From positions 1-64,000 of the forward strand of contig JBKBNY010000008.1 of assembly GCA_046295175.1 (NCBI GenBank): 64,000 nucleotides of DNA, read 5' to 3'. Under the pieces are notes generated by a model, which ran no database searches, was not told the origin of the DNA, and saw only the letters and a program-made list of their open reading frames with translations. The DNA comes from JALOLV01 sp046295175 (GTDB taxonomy: Bacteria > Bacteroidota > Bacteroidia > Cytophagales > Spirosomataceae). Below are positions 51,287 to 60,443 of the stretch, one piece after another (the stretch's first letter is position 1; every line of letters starts with the position of its first letter). The translations under genes were made by a program, and so were the position numbers.

Positions 51287-52555
51287 ATGTTACAATTACC
51301 ATTCATCAGGGACAATAAAGACCTGACAATCAAGGGTTTAGAAAGAAAATATTTTAAAAATGCAGCCGAAACCGTCGAAACTCTTTTAGGAATCGACGAC
51401 CAACGCCGTGCAACACAAAAAGAATTAGACGATACTTTGGCACAATCGAATGCTTTGGCGAAGCAAATCGGGGGATTGATGAAAGAAGGGAAAAAAGAGG
51501 AAGCCGAAGCTGCCAAAGCCCAAACTGCCGAACTTAAAGTAAAATCTAAAGAACTCGAAGAATCCCTAAAAGGCATAGAATCAAATCTTTATGAAGTTTT
51601 GGTAACACTACCAAACCTTCCGCACGAGTCTGTTCCAGCAGGACGCACTCCCGAAGAAAATGAAAATATTTTTGAGCATGGGCAGGTTCCGACCCTACCC
51701 GAAAACGCTCTGCCCCACTGGGATTTAATCAAAAAATACGACATCATTGATTTCGATTTAGGAAATAAAATCACGGGAGCGGGTTTTCCGGTTTACAAAG
51801 GCAAAGGTGCGAGAATCCAACGTGCTTTGATTAATTTCTTTTTAGATGAAGCATTGGCGGCGGGTTATTTCGAGATTCAGCCACCAATTTTGATAAATGC
51901 TGATTCGGGCTTTGGTACGGGGCAGTTACCCGACAAAGAGGGGCAAATGTACCACGCCACGGCCGATGATTTGTATTTGATTCCGACAGCCGAAGTACCA
52001 ATTACCAATATTTATCGTGATACAATCCTTGCGGATGCCGATTTGCCGATTAAAAACGTAGGTTATACACCTTGTTTTCGTCGTGAGGCCGGAAGCTGGG
52101 GGGCTCATGTTCGTGGACTCAATCGTCTTCATCAATTCGATAAAATAGAGATTGTACAAATCCAGAAACCAGAGAATTCGTATCAAGCACTCGAAGAAAT
52201 GGTAGAACACGTGAAGGGACTTCTACAAAAACTCGAATTACCGTATCGCATACTCCGTCTTTGTGGTGGCGATATGAGTTTTACATCGGCCCTTACTTAC
52301 GATTTTGAAGTATTTTCGGCGGCTCAACAGCGTTGGTTAGAGTGTAGTTCGGTTTCTAACTTTGAAACTTACCAAGCCAATCGCCTCAAGCTTCGCTACA
52401 AAGTAGATGGCAAAACCCAATTGCTACATACCTTAAATGGTTCCGCATTGGCATTACCACGTATTTTGGCGGCTATTTTAGAGAATAATCAGACCCCAGA
52501 AGTCATCAAAATTCCGAAAGTACTTGTGCCATATTGTGGTTTTGAAATGATATAA
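51287..52555 (+). CDS. serS: Serine-tRNA ligase
   Basis: 422 residues, normal bacterial length. N-terminal coiled-coil arm (about 25-105, Lys/Glu/Ala-rich) that binds the long variable arm of tRNA-Ser. Class II core with GTGQLPDKEGQMYH, TAEVPITNIYRD, motif 2 CFRREAGSWGAHVRGLNRLHQF (Arg visible; shown here by its edges), and motif 3 LNGSALALPRILAAILENNQ. Confidence 0.98.
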   Translation: MLQLPFIRDNKDLTIKGLERKYFKNAAETVETLLGIDDQRRATQKELDDTLAQSNALAKQIGGLMKEGKKEEAEAAKAQTAELKVKSKELEESLKGIESNLYEVLVTLPNLPHESVPAGRTPEENENIFEHGQVPTLPENALPHWDLIKKYDIIDFDLGNKITGAGFPVYKGKGARIQRALINFFLDEALAAGYFEIQPPILINADSGFGTGQLPDKEGQMYHATADDLYLIPTAEVPITNIYRDTILADADLPIKNVGYTPCFRREAGSWGAHVRGLNRLHQFDKIEIVQIQKPENSYQALEEMVEHVKGLLQKLELPYRILRLCGGDMSFTSALTYDFEVFSAAQQRWLECSSVSNFETYQANRLKLRYKVDGKTQLLHTLNGSALALPRILAAILENNQTPEVIKIPKVLVPYCGFEMI

Positions 52556-52561
52556 TCGTAG

Positions 52562-52585
52562 AACGGGTTTTCAACCCGTTTTTTT
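52562..52585 (+). terminator. Terminator after serS
   Basis: AACGGGTT-ttc-AACCCGTTTTTTT, 8-bp stem and T-run, 6 bases after the stop. Confidence 0.85.
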
Positions 52586-52697
52586 GAAAGTGTAACGCAG
52601 CTATTTGAATTTTCAGGATTCGATGTATAAATTAGCTGTGTTACACTTTTTTAATTTTGATGAAACAGAATCAAAGCTCATCCTTCAATCCCTAATC

Positions 52698-54224
52698 ATG
52701 AAAAAATATTTATTTCCTCTCTTATTCTTCATCAATACCGCTGGTTTCTCGCAATCTAATCTCAACGAACAAGTCAGAAACTACCGAAAAGCTAACGAAC
52801 ACGCTCTACTAAACGAATTTATGGGGCTTTTGTCTATCCCGAATATCGTTTATGATACCGTCGGAATCCAGAAAACGGCAGCATACATCGCAAAAATGAT
52901 GGAAGAACGTGGCATAAAGGCAACTTTGCTCGATGGAACTACGAAAGGGGTTCCACCCGCTATTTATGGCGAAGTCAACGTACCAAATGCCACCAAAACA
53001 GTCATTTTTTATGCCCATTACGATGGTCAGCCAGTCAATCCAAACCAGTGGGCCGAGGGTATCGAGCCTTTCAAATCTGTTTTTTTGGATGCTTCACTCG
53101 AAAAAGGCGGAAAGATTATTCCAGCACCCAAACCAAGCGAAGCCATTAATCCCGAATGGCGGATTTATGGTCGAAGTGCTTCAGACGACAAAGCGGGTGT
53201 TTTTTCTATTCTTTCGGCGTATCAGGTTCTGAATAAATTGGGGATAAAGCCATCTGTCAATATCAAATTTTTCTTTGAAGGAGAAGAAGAAGCTGGCTCG
53301 ACTCACCTACACGAAATCTTAGAAAAACACAAAGACAAACTCAAGTCTGACATTTGGGTTATTTGCGATGGGCCTGTGCATCAATCGGGTCGAAAACAGG
53401 TTGTTTTTGGTGTACGTGGCGATGTAAATATGGAAGTAAAGGTTTATGCCTCAAAACGCCCTTTACACAGTGGTCATTATGGCAATTGGGCTCCAAATCC
53501 GGCAATGCTTTTGGTAAAATTATTGGCCTCGATGAAAGACGATAACGGCAGAGTACTTATCAAAGGTTTTTATGATGATGTTGTGCCATTTACCGAAACC
53601 GAAAAGAAAGCCATAGCGAAAGTACCACCAGTAGATGAACAAATGAAGAACGAGCTTGGCTTTGTGCGTCCTGAAGGTGGTGGTAAATCATTGGTCGAAT
53701 TAATCAATTTGCCTTCGCTCAACATCAACGGAATTTCGAGTGCCAATGTCGGTAAAATGGCCGCAAATGTGATTCCGACCTCGGCAACAGCGGCTTTAGA
53801 TTTACGTTTGGTTTTAGGAAATGACGCCCAAAGGCAAGTGCAAAAAGTAATTGACCATATCAAAGCCCAAGGCTATTATGTAACACAAAACGAGAGCATT
53901 ACCGACGAAGAACGCTTGAAATATCCACTCATTGCGAGAGTAACTGCTGCCAAAGGGTACAATGCTCAACGCACCAAAATGGATTTACCAATCGCCCAAG
54001 ATGTGATTAAAGCTGTGCAATCGACCAGTAAAGAAGAGATTGTTTTGATGCCGAGTTTGGGAGGTAGTTTGCCATTGTTTTTATTCGAAAAATATTTAGG
54101 AACACCTACCATTACGGTGCCGATTGCAAACCACGACAACAATCAACACGCTGAAAATGAGAATATTAGAATCCAGAATGTCTGGAACGGCATAGAAACC
54201 TACGTGGCTCTTATGAAAATGTAA
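52698..54224 (+). CDS. Secreted M20-family dipeptidase/carboxypeptidase
   Basis: 508 residues from the ATG at 52698, where the signal peptide MKKYLFPLLFFINTAGFSQ begins; the frame is open earlier from 52605. Two-zinc peptidase: FYAHYDGQPVN (His ligand and catalytic Asp), GRSASDDKAGV (bridging Asp), FFEGEEEAGS (catalytic Glu pair), and a dimerisation insert with HSGHYGNWAPNP; the last His ligand is in PIANHDNNQHAENE. It probably trims peptides in the periplasm. Confidence 0.93.
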   Translation: MKKYLFPLLFFINTAGFSQSNLNEQVRNYRKANEHALLNEFMGLLSIPNIVYDTVGIQKTAAYIAKMMEERGIKATLLDGTTKGVPPAIYGEVNVPNATKTVIFYAHYDGQPVNPNQWAEGIEPFKSVFLDASLEKGGKIIPAPKPSEAINPEWRIYGRSASDDKAGVFSILSAYQVLNKLGIKPSVNIKFFFEGEEEAGSTHLHEILEKHKDKLKSDIWVICDGPVHQSGRKQVVFGVRGDVNMEVKVYASKRPLHSGHYGNWAPNPAMLLVKLLASMKDDNGRVLIKGFYDDVVPFTETEKKAIAKVPPVDEQMKNELGFVRPEGGGKSLVELINLPSLNINGISSANVGKMAANVIPTSATAALDLRLVLGNDAQRQVQKVIDHIKAQGYYVTQNESITDEERLKYPLIARVTAAKGYNAQRTKMDLPIAQDVIKAVQSTSKEEIVLMPSLGGSLPLFLFEKYLGTPTITVPIANHDNNQHAENENIRIQNVWNGIETYVALMKM

Positions 54225-54477
54225 ATGTTGCCCGTGTCATGCTTAGCATGGCACGGATTCTTACTTTTTCTGACGTTGCAGAACCCAGTAAATCAATGAC
54301 AATATTACTACAAAAATGCCTAATCCGATGAATTCTTTGGCGGCTAAAAATGTAAATATTGCCCGTGTCATGCTTGGCATGGCACGGATTCTTACTTTTT
54401 CTGACGTTGCAGAACCCAGTAAATCAATGACAATATTACTACAAAAATGCCTAATCCGATGAATTCTTTGGCGGCTA
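54216..54477. repeat. 131-bp tandem duplication of a permease gene end
   Basis: 54216-54346 and 54347-54477 are near identical (differences include tgttgc/tattgc and cttagc/cttggc). Each unit carries the last codons of the amino-acid permease and a hairpin CCGTGTCATGC / GCATGGCACGG. 131 is not a multiple of three; the gene itself ends in the right copy, leaving a start-less copy after it. Confidence 0.9.
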
Positions 54478-55690
54478 AGTTGGTAAGAAACCACAAAATC
54501 GAGATAGCAGCAATTATCGGAATCGTCAATCCAAATGGCAAACGAAAAGTAGGTTTTGTATCTGACAAATTATTGATTCTGAATTTGATAACCGCCAAAA
54601 CTACCCCCAAGTAAATTATCAGCAATGCCGAGCTTGAAATAATAGCTAATTGCTTGAATCCGCCCGAAATCGCAAATACAAAATCTAAGATGGCGTAAAC
54701 GATGATTGCCCAGTAAGGTGTAGCGAATCTGGGGTGAATTTTTGCCATAAATGATGGTAACCAGCCATTTAATGCACCACCATACAAAACCCTCGGGTAC
54801 GACAAAATTGAACCACTCAACGAACCAAAAATCGAGATAACACCCCCTGCTATTATGAGTGTCGAACCGAATTCTCCGAAAATGCTACCTGCTACAGCCG
54901 CCAATGGTGCATTTTTTTGTGCGACTAATTCATTACCCAAAACACCCTGAGAAACTACCTGAATGAGTATGTAAATCAATATTACGGCAGATATACCGAG
55001 CAAAATACCGTAAGGAATCGTCTTTTGTGGCTGTTTGATTTCGCCGCTCACGCTCAATGCTGCCTCGCCACCTCCAAATGCAAAAAACAGCATCAACGAG
55101 CCACCACCAATGCTTTCAAGTGTCGGAAAATGCTTCCATTCGAGGTTTTCGGCCGAAACCGCCATCCAGCCAAAAGTGATTAACAAAAAGATAGGAATCA
55201 GCTTGACGAGCGTATTGATTGTTACCATCCGATTGCCATATTTTACGCCTCTTACATTGACCAAAGCGAATATTCCGAAAAGTAAAAAGAAGAATATAGC
55301 CCGATAAATGGGCAATTGAAGCAACTCAAAACGGACAGCCAACATATCTGCCATTGCGTTTACGACGGCGGCATTCATCAAAACGCCTGTTCCGAACCAA
55401 AACAAAGAATTGGCAATAAAACCCCAAAAAGGCCCAAAAGCAGCTTGAATGTAGGCATAAGCACCTCCCGTAGTGGTAATTTGTGAGCCAATTTCGGCAA
55501 AACAAAGGACAATCGTAAACATCAAAAATCCGCAGACGATGTAAGCCAAAATACTGGCTTCGGCCAAATAACCCGCCACCAAAGCTGGCAAAACAAAGAT
55601 GCCAGCTCCAATTATCAGGTTTACGGTATTGGCGGCCAAACCCAATACGCCGATTTCTCTTTTAAGTTTAATTTTTTCTTGCGATTCCAT
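54392..55690 (-). CDS. APC-family amino-acid permease
   Basis: 432 residues from the ATG at 55690, about twelve membrane segments. APC features: LAANTVNLIIGAGIFVLPAL (helix 1 with the unwound GAG-type substrate site), FAEIGSQITTTGGAYAYIQ (helix 3 region), and FFAFGGGEAALSVSGEIKQPQKTIP (helix 6 with the family E-x-K/P pattern, in parts). Substrate not predictable. Its last 27 codons and terminator hairpin are tandemly duplicated downstream. Confidence 0.9.
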   Translation of the reverse strand: MESQEKIKLKREIGVLGLAANTVNLIIGAGIFVLPALVAGYLAEASILAYIVCGFLMFTIVLCFAEIGSQITTTGGAYAYIQAAFGPFWGFIANSLFWFGTGVLMNAAVVNAMADMLAVRFELLQLPIYRAIFFFLLFGIFALVNVRGVKYGNRMVTINTLVKLIPIFLLITFGWMAVSAENLEWKHFPTLESIGGGSLMLFFAFGGGEAALSVSGEIKQPQKTIPYGILLGISAVILIYILIQVVSQGVLGNELVAQKNAPLAAVAGSIFGEFGSTLIIAGGVISIFGSLSGSILSYPRVLYGGALNGWLPSFMAKIHPRFATPYWAIIVYAILDFVFAISGGFKQLAIISSSALLIIYLGVVLAVIKFRINNLSDTKPTFRLPFGLTIPIIAAISILWFLTNLAAKEFIGLGIFVVILSLIYWVLQRQKK

Positions 55691-55764
55691 CCACAATGAT
55701 AAAGAGTTCGGGTGTCATAAACAACTATCTCACGGTGTTTACCAAATCAAAAATTTTAATTGAA

Positions 55765-57663
55765 TCAAATTGTGATTTGTAAACTTACCTCTGTCCCTTT
55801 CCCTGCCTCACTACTGACCACCAAATCAGCTCCAATTTTTTCGGCTCGCATTTTCATATTTCGTTGACCATTCCTCAACGATTCGTCGTTAACATCGAAG
55901 CCCACGCCATTATCTTTGATAATAAATGAGATTCTTGAACCATCGGTCTTTGCCCTAATCACTGCATTTTGGCACTGACTATATTTTACCAGATTATTGA
56001 TGGCTTCTTTCAGAATCAGGTAAATATCGCGGCGTTTTCCCATTCCAATCTTGATTTTTTCTAAGTCAGTATCGAAATCAAATTTAAAGTCAATATCCTT
56101 CGATTCAAATAGCGGAATAGCAAAGGTTTTTAGGCGGGTTTCGAGATTATAGAAAGCATCGTTCGATGGATTAATCGTCCAGATAATATCATCCATTTTT
56201 TCGATAACTTCACGAGCATCATTGCTGACTTGCTGCATAATTTCGGGCTTAAATTCTCCTTTTTTCTGCTGAAAAGCCACAATTTCGGATAAAATCGAGA
56301 TACTACTTAGCGTACTACCGATTTCGTCATGGAGGTCGGCAGCGATTCGATTACGAAGCCTTTGCTCTTCTTCGAGTCGTTTTAGTTTATTCCGATTCGA
56401 GATTGAAAAAATAGCCAGCCCAGCCAACAAAACGGCCAAAACTCCACCAATCAAAAAGGCATTACGCTGAAAATTGGCATTTTGGGTTTCTTCGTTCAAT
56501 AACTTTATTTGGGTTTCTTTCTTTTCGGTTTCGTATTTGGCCAATAAATCTCTCGATAATTCTTCAGACTGTAACGCCGCACTCGAATCTTTCAAGGCAT
56601 TGTATTCTTTCATCAATTCAAATGCCTTTTTGTGGTTATTTATCTTGGCAAAAAACTCCGAAAGTGTGATGGTTGAATATATTTTATCCGAAATATCTTC
56701 TACTTTTTTGTTGAGTTCATAAGACTCGGTCAGGTATTTTTCGGCTTTGGCAAAGTCTTTTTGTTCTTGGTAAAACTCCCCCAAAATGCTAAGAGCCGTT
56801 TGTAAAGCCACGGGCGACTCTAACTGTCGGCAGATTTTTTCATTTTCTAATAAAAAAGGCTCACCTTTTTTAGAATCTCCCAAATTAGCGTAAGTACGGC
56901 CTACATTCGAGAGCAAATCTGTTTGAAGCAGCAAATAATTCGACTTTCGGGCATATTCAAGCCCTCGCAGATAATGTTTTAGAGCCTCTTCTTCTTCGTT
57001 CATATCATCGTAGATATTCCCAAGTCGGTTTTCTTGGATTCCGATTCCTTGAGCATCCTGCTTCTTTTCGGCTATCTCTAAAGCCTTTTCGGCATATTTT
57101 AAAGCTTCTTTGGGTCTTTTGTAGCCTTTTAGCACATTGGCTACCATTCCGTAAGGGCCCGAATTCAAAAATTTTATCGGAAAATTATTTTTTTCTTGGA
57201 TTTCGATGGCTTTCAGGGCAAACTCCATCGCTTTGTCTTTATTCCCCAAATTACGATATGCCAGCCCGATATTAGCCAATGCGGCCTCTCGGAGATGAAT
57301 ATTCAGCTTATACTTCTCAATCGTTTCTAAGCATTTTTCGTAGTTTTTAAGTTCTTCTTGATACTCAGATTTGTTATCATGAATAATTGCTTTTAGCAAA
57401 TAATGGAAGTAAATACCGCGACCATAATTGAGTTTTTCGGATAAGGTTTTGACTTGATTTGCCAGCGAATCAGCTTTTTTATAATCGGCTTTTTCGTAGA
57501 TAACTTTTAGCGTGTACGGCCGCATCGCCCATACGTAGAGTGTGTCTTTGGGCTGGGTTTTGAGAAATGTATTTAGTGAATCGTAAGTAGTCGGAACACT
57601 CCGCTGAGCATACGTCGTGATGCTCAATAAAGCCACAATAATGATACTAAATAAATATCTCAT
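55765..57663 (-). CDS. TPR sensor histidine kinase (NarL-type HisKA_3)
   Basis: 632 residues from the ATG at 57663, which begins the signal peptide MRYLFSIIIVALLSITTYAQ. A periplasmic array of about seven TPR units (residues 40-400) is followed by a coiled coil, a single membrane helix at about 435-455, HisKA_3 with the His in IAADLHDEIGSTLSSISILS, and an HATPase (LKEAINNLVKYSQCQ, DNGVGFD). No LuxR-type response regulator lies next to it in this window. Divergent from three ABC permeases. Confidence 0.92.
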   Translation of the reverse strand: MRYLFSIIIVALLSITTYAQRSVPTTYDSLNTFLKTQPKDTLYVWAMRPYTLKVIYEKADYKKADSLANQVKTLSEKLNYGRGIYFHYLLKAIIHDNKSEYQEELKNYEKCLETIEKYKLNIHLREAALANIGLAYRNLGNKDKAMEFALKAIEIQEKNNFPIKFLNSGPYGMVANVLKGYKRPKEALKYAEKALEIAEKKQDAQGIGIQENRLGNIYDDMNEEEEALKHYLRGLEYARKSNYLLLQTDLLSNVGRTYANLGDSKKGEPFLLENEKICRQLESPVALQTALSILGEFYQEQKDFAKAEKYLTESYELNKKVEDISDKIYSTITLSEFFAKINNHKKAFELMKEYNALKDSSAALQSEELSRDLLAKYETEKKETQIKLLNEETQNANFQRNAFLIGGVLAVLLAGLAIFSISNRNKLKRLEEEQRLRNRIAADLHDEIGSTLSSISILSEIVAFQQKKGEFKPEIMQQVSNDAREVIEKMDDIIWTINPSNDAFYNLETRLKTFAIPLFESKDIDFKFDFDTDLEKIKIGMGKRRDIYLILKEAINNLVKYSQCQNAVIRAKTDGSRISFIIKDNGVGFDVNDESLRNGQRNMKMRAEKIGADLVVSSEAGKGTEVSLQITI

Positions 57664-57936
57664 ACTTCTATTATTTCGGGTATAAAACAAAAATAGCAAA
57701 AAAAAGAATTGTTCGTCCGTCTGCGAACAAAAGTGTTCGATTTCGGACATTTTCAAATCAACAAAAACACACAAACAACTGATAATAAATACATTACCTT
57801 TTTGGCATAGGCTTTGGATACATCTAAATACATTTATGAAAAAGCTATTACTTAATACTTGAGTTCAAGAATAAATTCGGTTACTTCTGGATTTATTCTT
57901 AGCTCTTCCCCTTCATATCTCTTATACTACAAAATT

Positions 57937-60402
57937 ATGATACGCAATTACTTGAAAATAATCATTCGGAACGGATTCAGACAACCATTCTTTACCTTTA
58001 CTAATCTCATCGGATTGGCCGTTGGGCTGGCTGCTTGCTGGTTTTTGGCGGTGTATTTCTTCCACGAAAAAAAATTTGATTCGTTTGTACCCGATGCCGA
58101 TAAAATCGCCGCAGTCGGTATCGAAATAAAAGATGCCAACACCGAAGGTCTAACAACCAATACACCTCCGCCATTGGGGCTTCGACTTTCGGCCGATTAT
58201 CCCGAAATCGAGATTACGGCTCGTACTTTCAACTTGGGTGAAGTTCTCGTAAAAAGAGATGTACAAGGCTCTCAACCTCTGATTTTTAATGAATCGAATG
58301 CAATGGCAGTAGATTCGACATTCTTAAAACTTTTTGGTTTTGAGATGATACAAGGAAACGCCGATGCCTTGAATAATCCACTCAGCTTGGTGATTACCGA
58401 AGAAGTTGCCCAAAAATACTTTGGAAACGAAGCCGCAATGGGTCAGAGTATCTCGGTAAATGACCGATTATTTACCGTAACGGGAGTAATGAAAGACCTG
58501 CCGTCTGCTTCGACTTTGCGTTTTGGTTTTTTACTACCAACCAAAAGTTTTGGGGTAATTGAGCGTTTTACATGGAGCTGGATTTGGCTCCAGATGGATA
58601 CTTGGGCAAAGTTCAGAACTCCGGTTGATGAAAACACCATCGCCAAGATGGAAGCGAAATTTCCTGAAATGGTCAAGAAGTACGCTCCATCAGCATTTGC
58701 ACGAATCGGTCAAAATTTTGAAGAAAAAATCAAAAATGGAGACAAATACAACATAAAACTATTACCTCTCAACAAATTGCACCTTAGTTATCCGAATCTA
58801 ATCTCAAGGCTCGAAACCTTGGGCGATGGCGAGCAAGTTGAAATGTTTGGGATTATCGGAATCATTATTTTGCTTTTGGCTTGTATCAATTTCATTAATC
58901 TCTCGACGGCTCGCTCAATGAAACGTGCCAAAGAAGTGGGTGTACGCAAGGCTCTTGGCTCTTCGAGAGGTAGTTTGATTCGACAGTTTTTGGTCGAATC
59001 TTCACTGATGAGTTTCGCCGCATTTGCATTGGCAACGCTCTTGGTAAATCTGGCTCTTCCGTTATTTAATCAACTTACCCAAATCGAGTTTTCCTTTGCT
59101 TCGCTTTACAGAATGGATGTAATGGTGGTCATGCTCACGTTACCGATTCTGACTGGATTGATAGCGGGGCTGTATCCTGCCATTTATCTTTCAAAATTTA
59201 CGGCATTAAAAAGTTCTACCAATAGCAACGCTGGCGTGGGGGCTTTTGCCACCGTGCGAAGTGGCTTGGTAGTGTTTCAGTTTTCGATTTCGCTGATACT
59301 CATGCTGGGGTCGTTTGTGGTTTATCGTCAATTGACTTTTGCCCAAAACTCTAAGCAAGGTCTAAACAAAGATAATGTATTGGTAATCAACAATGTAAGG
59401 CACTTAGAGAGCGATGCCGCCAGAGAGACATTCAGACAAAAACTTCTTCAGGTGCCCGAAATCAAGCAGGTAACACATTCTTCGTTTTTGCCTTCGATAG
59501 GGAGTTTTGGAGATTTCTACGAACCCGAACAGGGCAATCAAAGCAGCCCTGTCATTAAAGATTTACCAATTAGCTCGTTTTTGACTGATGAATATTTTGT
59601 ACCTACGCTGAAATTAGAAATCATCGCCGGACGCAATTTTAGGGATAATTCTCCGAGCGATTCGGCTTCGGTGATTATCAACGAAGCCGCCGTAAAAACA
59701 ATTGGTTGGAAAAACCCAATTGGTAAATGGCTACGTTATCCAGGCAATCAAAATCAGCGTTTTCAGGTTATTGGCGTAATGAAAGATTTTCATTTGTCAT
59801 CGGTCCGAACCGCCATTGAGCCTGTGGCAATCTTCCATAAATCTTCTAAAACTTACCAAACGTGGGGTTCGTATATGGCAGTGCAGTATTTGCCTAATAC
59901 CGAAAAAACTGTAATCGAAAAAGTAAGCAATATCTGGAAATCGGCTGCTCCGTCGGTACCATTTGAATTCGATTTTTTAGATACTGCCTTTGCCAGATTG
60001 TACAAATCTGAATCTCAGACGGCCTCTGTCATTTTAGTTTTCACTTGTTTGGCGTTGTTTATTGGTTGTTTGGGATTATTTGCATTGGCGACATTCACCG
60101 CCGAAAAACGTACCAAAGAGATAGGTATCCGCAAGGTTTTGGGTGCTTCTGTGGCAAGTATCACCGCTTTGCTTTCAAAAGATTTTCTAAAACTGGTAGG
60201 TATTGCCATCGTAGTAGCGAGCCCGATTGCCTATTTTATCATGAATAAATGGCTACAAAACTTCGTGTATCGCATCAATATTTCGTGGTGGATGTTTGTT
60301 TTGGCGGGTCTTACCATAACCCTAATCGCCTTGTTTACAGTGAGTTATCAAGCAATTAGAGCATCATTGATGAATCCTGTGAAATCATTGAAAACAGAGT
60401 AG
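57937..60402 (+). CDS. FtsX/MacB-type ABC transporter permease 1
   Basis: 821 residues from the ATG at 57937 (the frame is open earlier from 57859). N-terminal membrane helix (about 21-41), MacB-like periplasmic domain (about 50-290), FtsX core of three helices (about 300-440, INLSTARSMKRAKEVGVRKALGS), then a second periplasmic domain and a second FtsX core (KRTKEIGIRKVLGASV) ending ASLMNPVKSLKTE. Two-core fused permeases of this kind are common in Bacteroidota and need a separate ATPase, which is not in the window. Substrate unknown; may export peptides or signals. Confidence 0.9.
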   Translation: MIRNYLKIIIRNGFRQPFFTFTNLIGLAVGLAACWFLAVYFFHEKKFDSFVPDADKIAAVGIEIKDANTEGLTTNTPPPLGLRLSADYPEIEITARTFNLGEVLVKRDVQGSQPLIFNESNAMAVDSTFLKLFGFEMIQGNADALNNPLSLVITEEVAQKYFGNEAAMGQSISVNDRLFTVTGVMKDLPSASTLRFGFLLPTKSFGVIERFTWSWIWLQMDTWAKFRTPVDENTIAKMEAKFPEMVKKYAPSAFARIGQNFEEKIKNGDKYNIKLLPLNKLHLSYPNLISRLETLGDGEQVEMFGIIGIIILLLACINFINLSTARSMKRAKEVGVRKALGSSRGSLIRQFLVESSLMSFAAFALATLLVNLALPLFNQLTQIEFSFASLYRMDVMVVMLTLPILTGLIAGLYPAIYLSKFTALKSSTNSNAGVGAFATVRSGLVVFQFSISLILMLGSFVVYRQLTFAQNSKQGLNKDNVLVINNVRHLESDAARETFRQKLLQVPEIKQVTHSSFLPSIGSFGDFYEPEQGNQSSPVIKDLPISSFLTDEYFVPTLKLEIIAGRNFRDNSPSDSASVIINEAAVKTIGWKNPIGKWLRYPGNQNQRFQVIGVMKDFHLSSVRTAIEPVAIFHKSSKTYQTWGSYMAVQYLPNTEKTVIEKVSNIWKSAAPSVPFEFDFLDTAFARLYKSESQTASVILVFTCLALFIGCLGLFALATFTAEKRTKEIGIRKVLGASVASITALLSKDFLKLVGIAIVVASPIAYFIMNKWLQNFVYRINISWWMFVLAGLTITLIALFTVSYQAIRASLMNPVKSLKTE

Positions 60403-60426
60403 AGACTTTACATATAACGTCTCTAC
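60399..60426. repeat. Palindrome between permeases 1 and 2
   Basis: GTAGAGAC / GTCTCTAC arms 12 bases apart. The stop codon (TAG) of permease 1 lies in the left arm. Same arms as the palindrome at 62874-62901. Confidence 0.75.
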
Positions 60427-60443
60427 AGAAAAAATACAAATTT

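Noticed and set aside
54261..54494. Separate 77-residue gene
   Set aside because: It is the start-less image of the duplicated permease 3' end.
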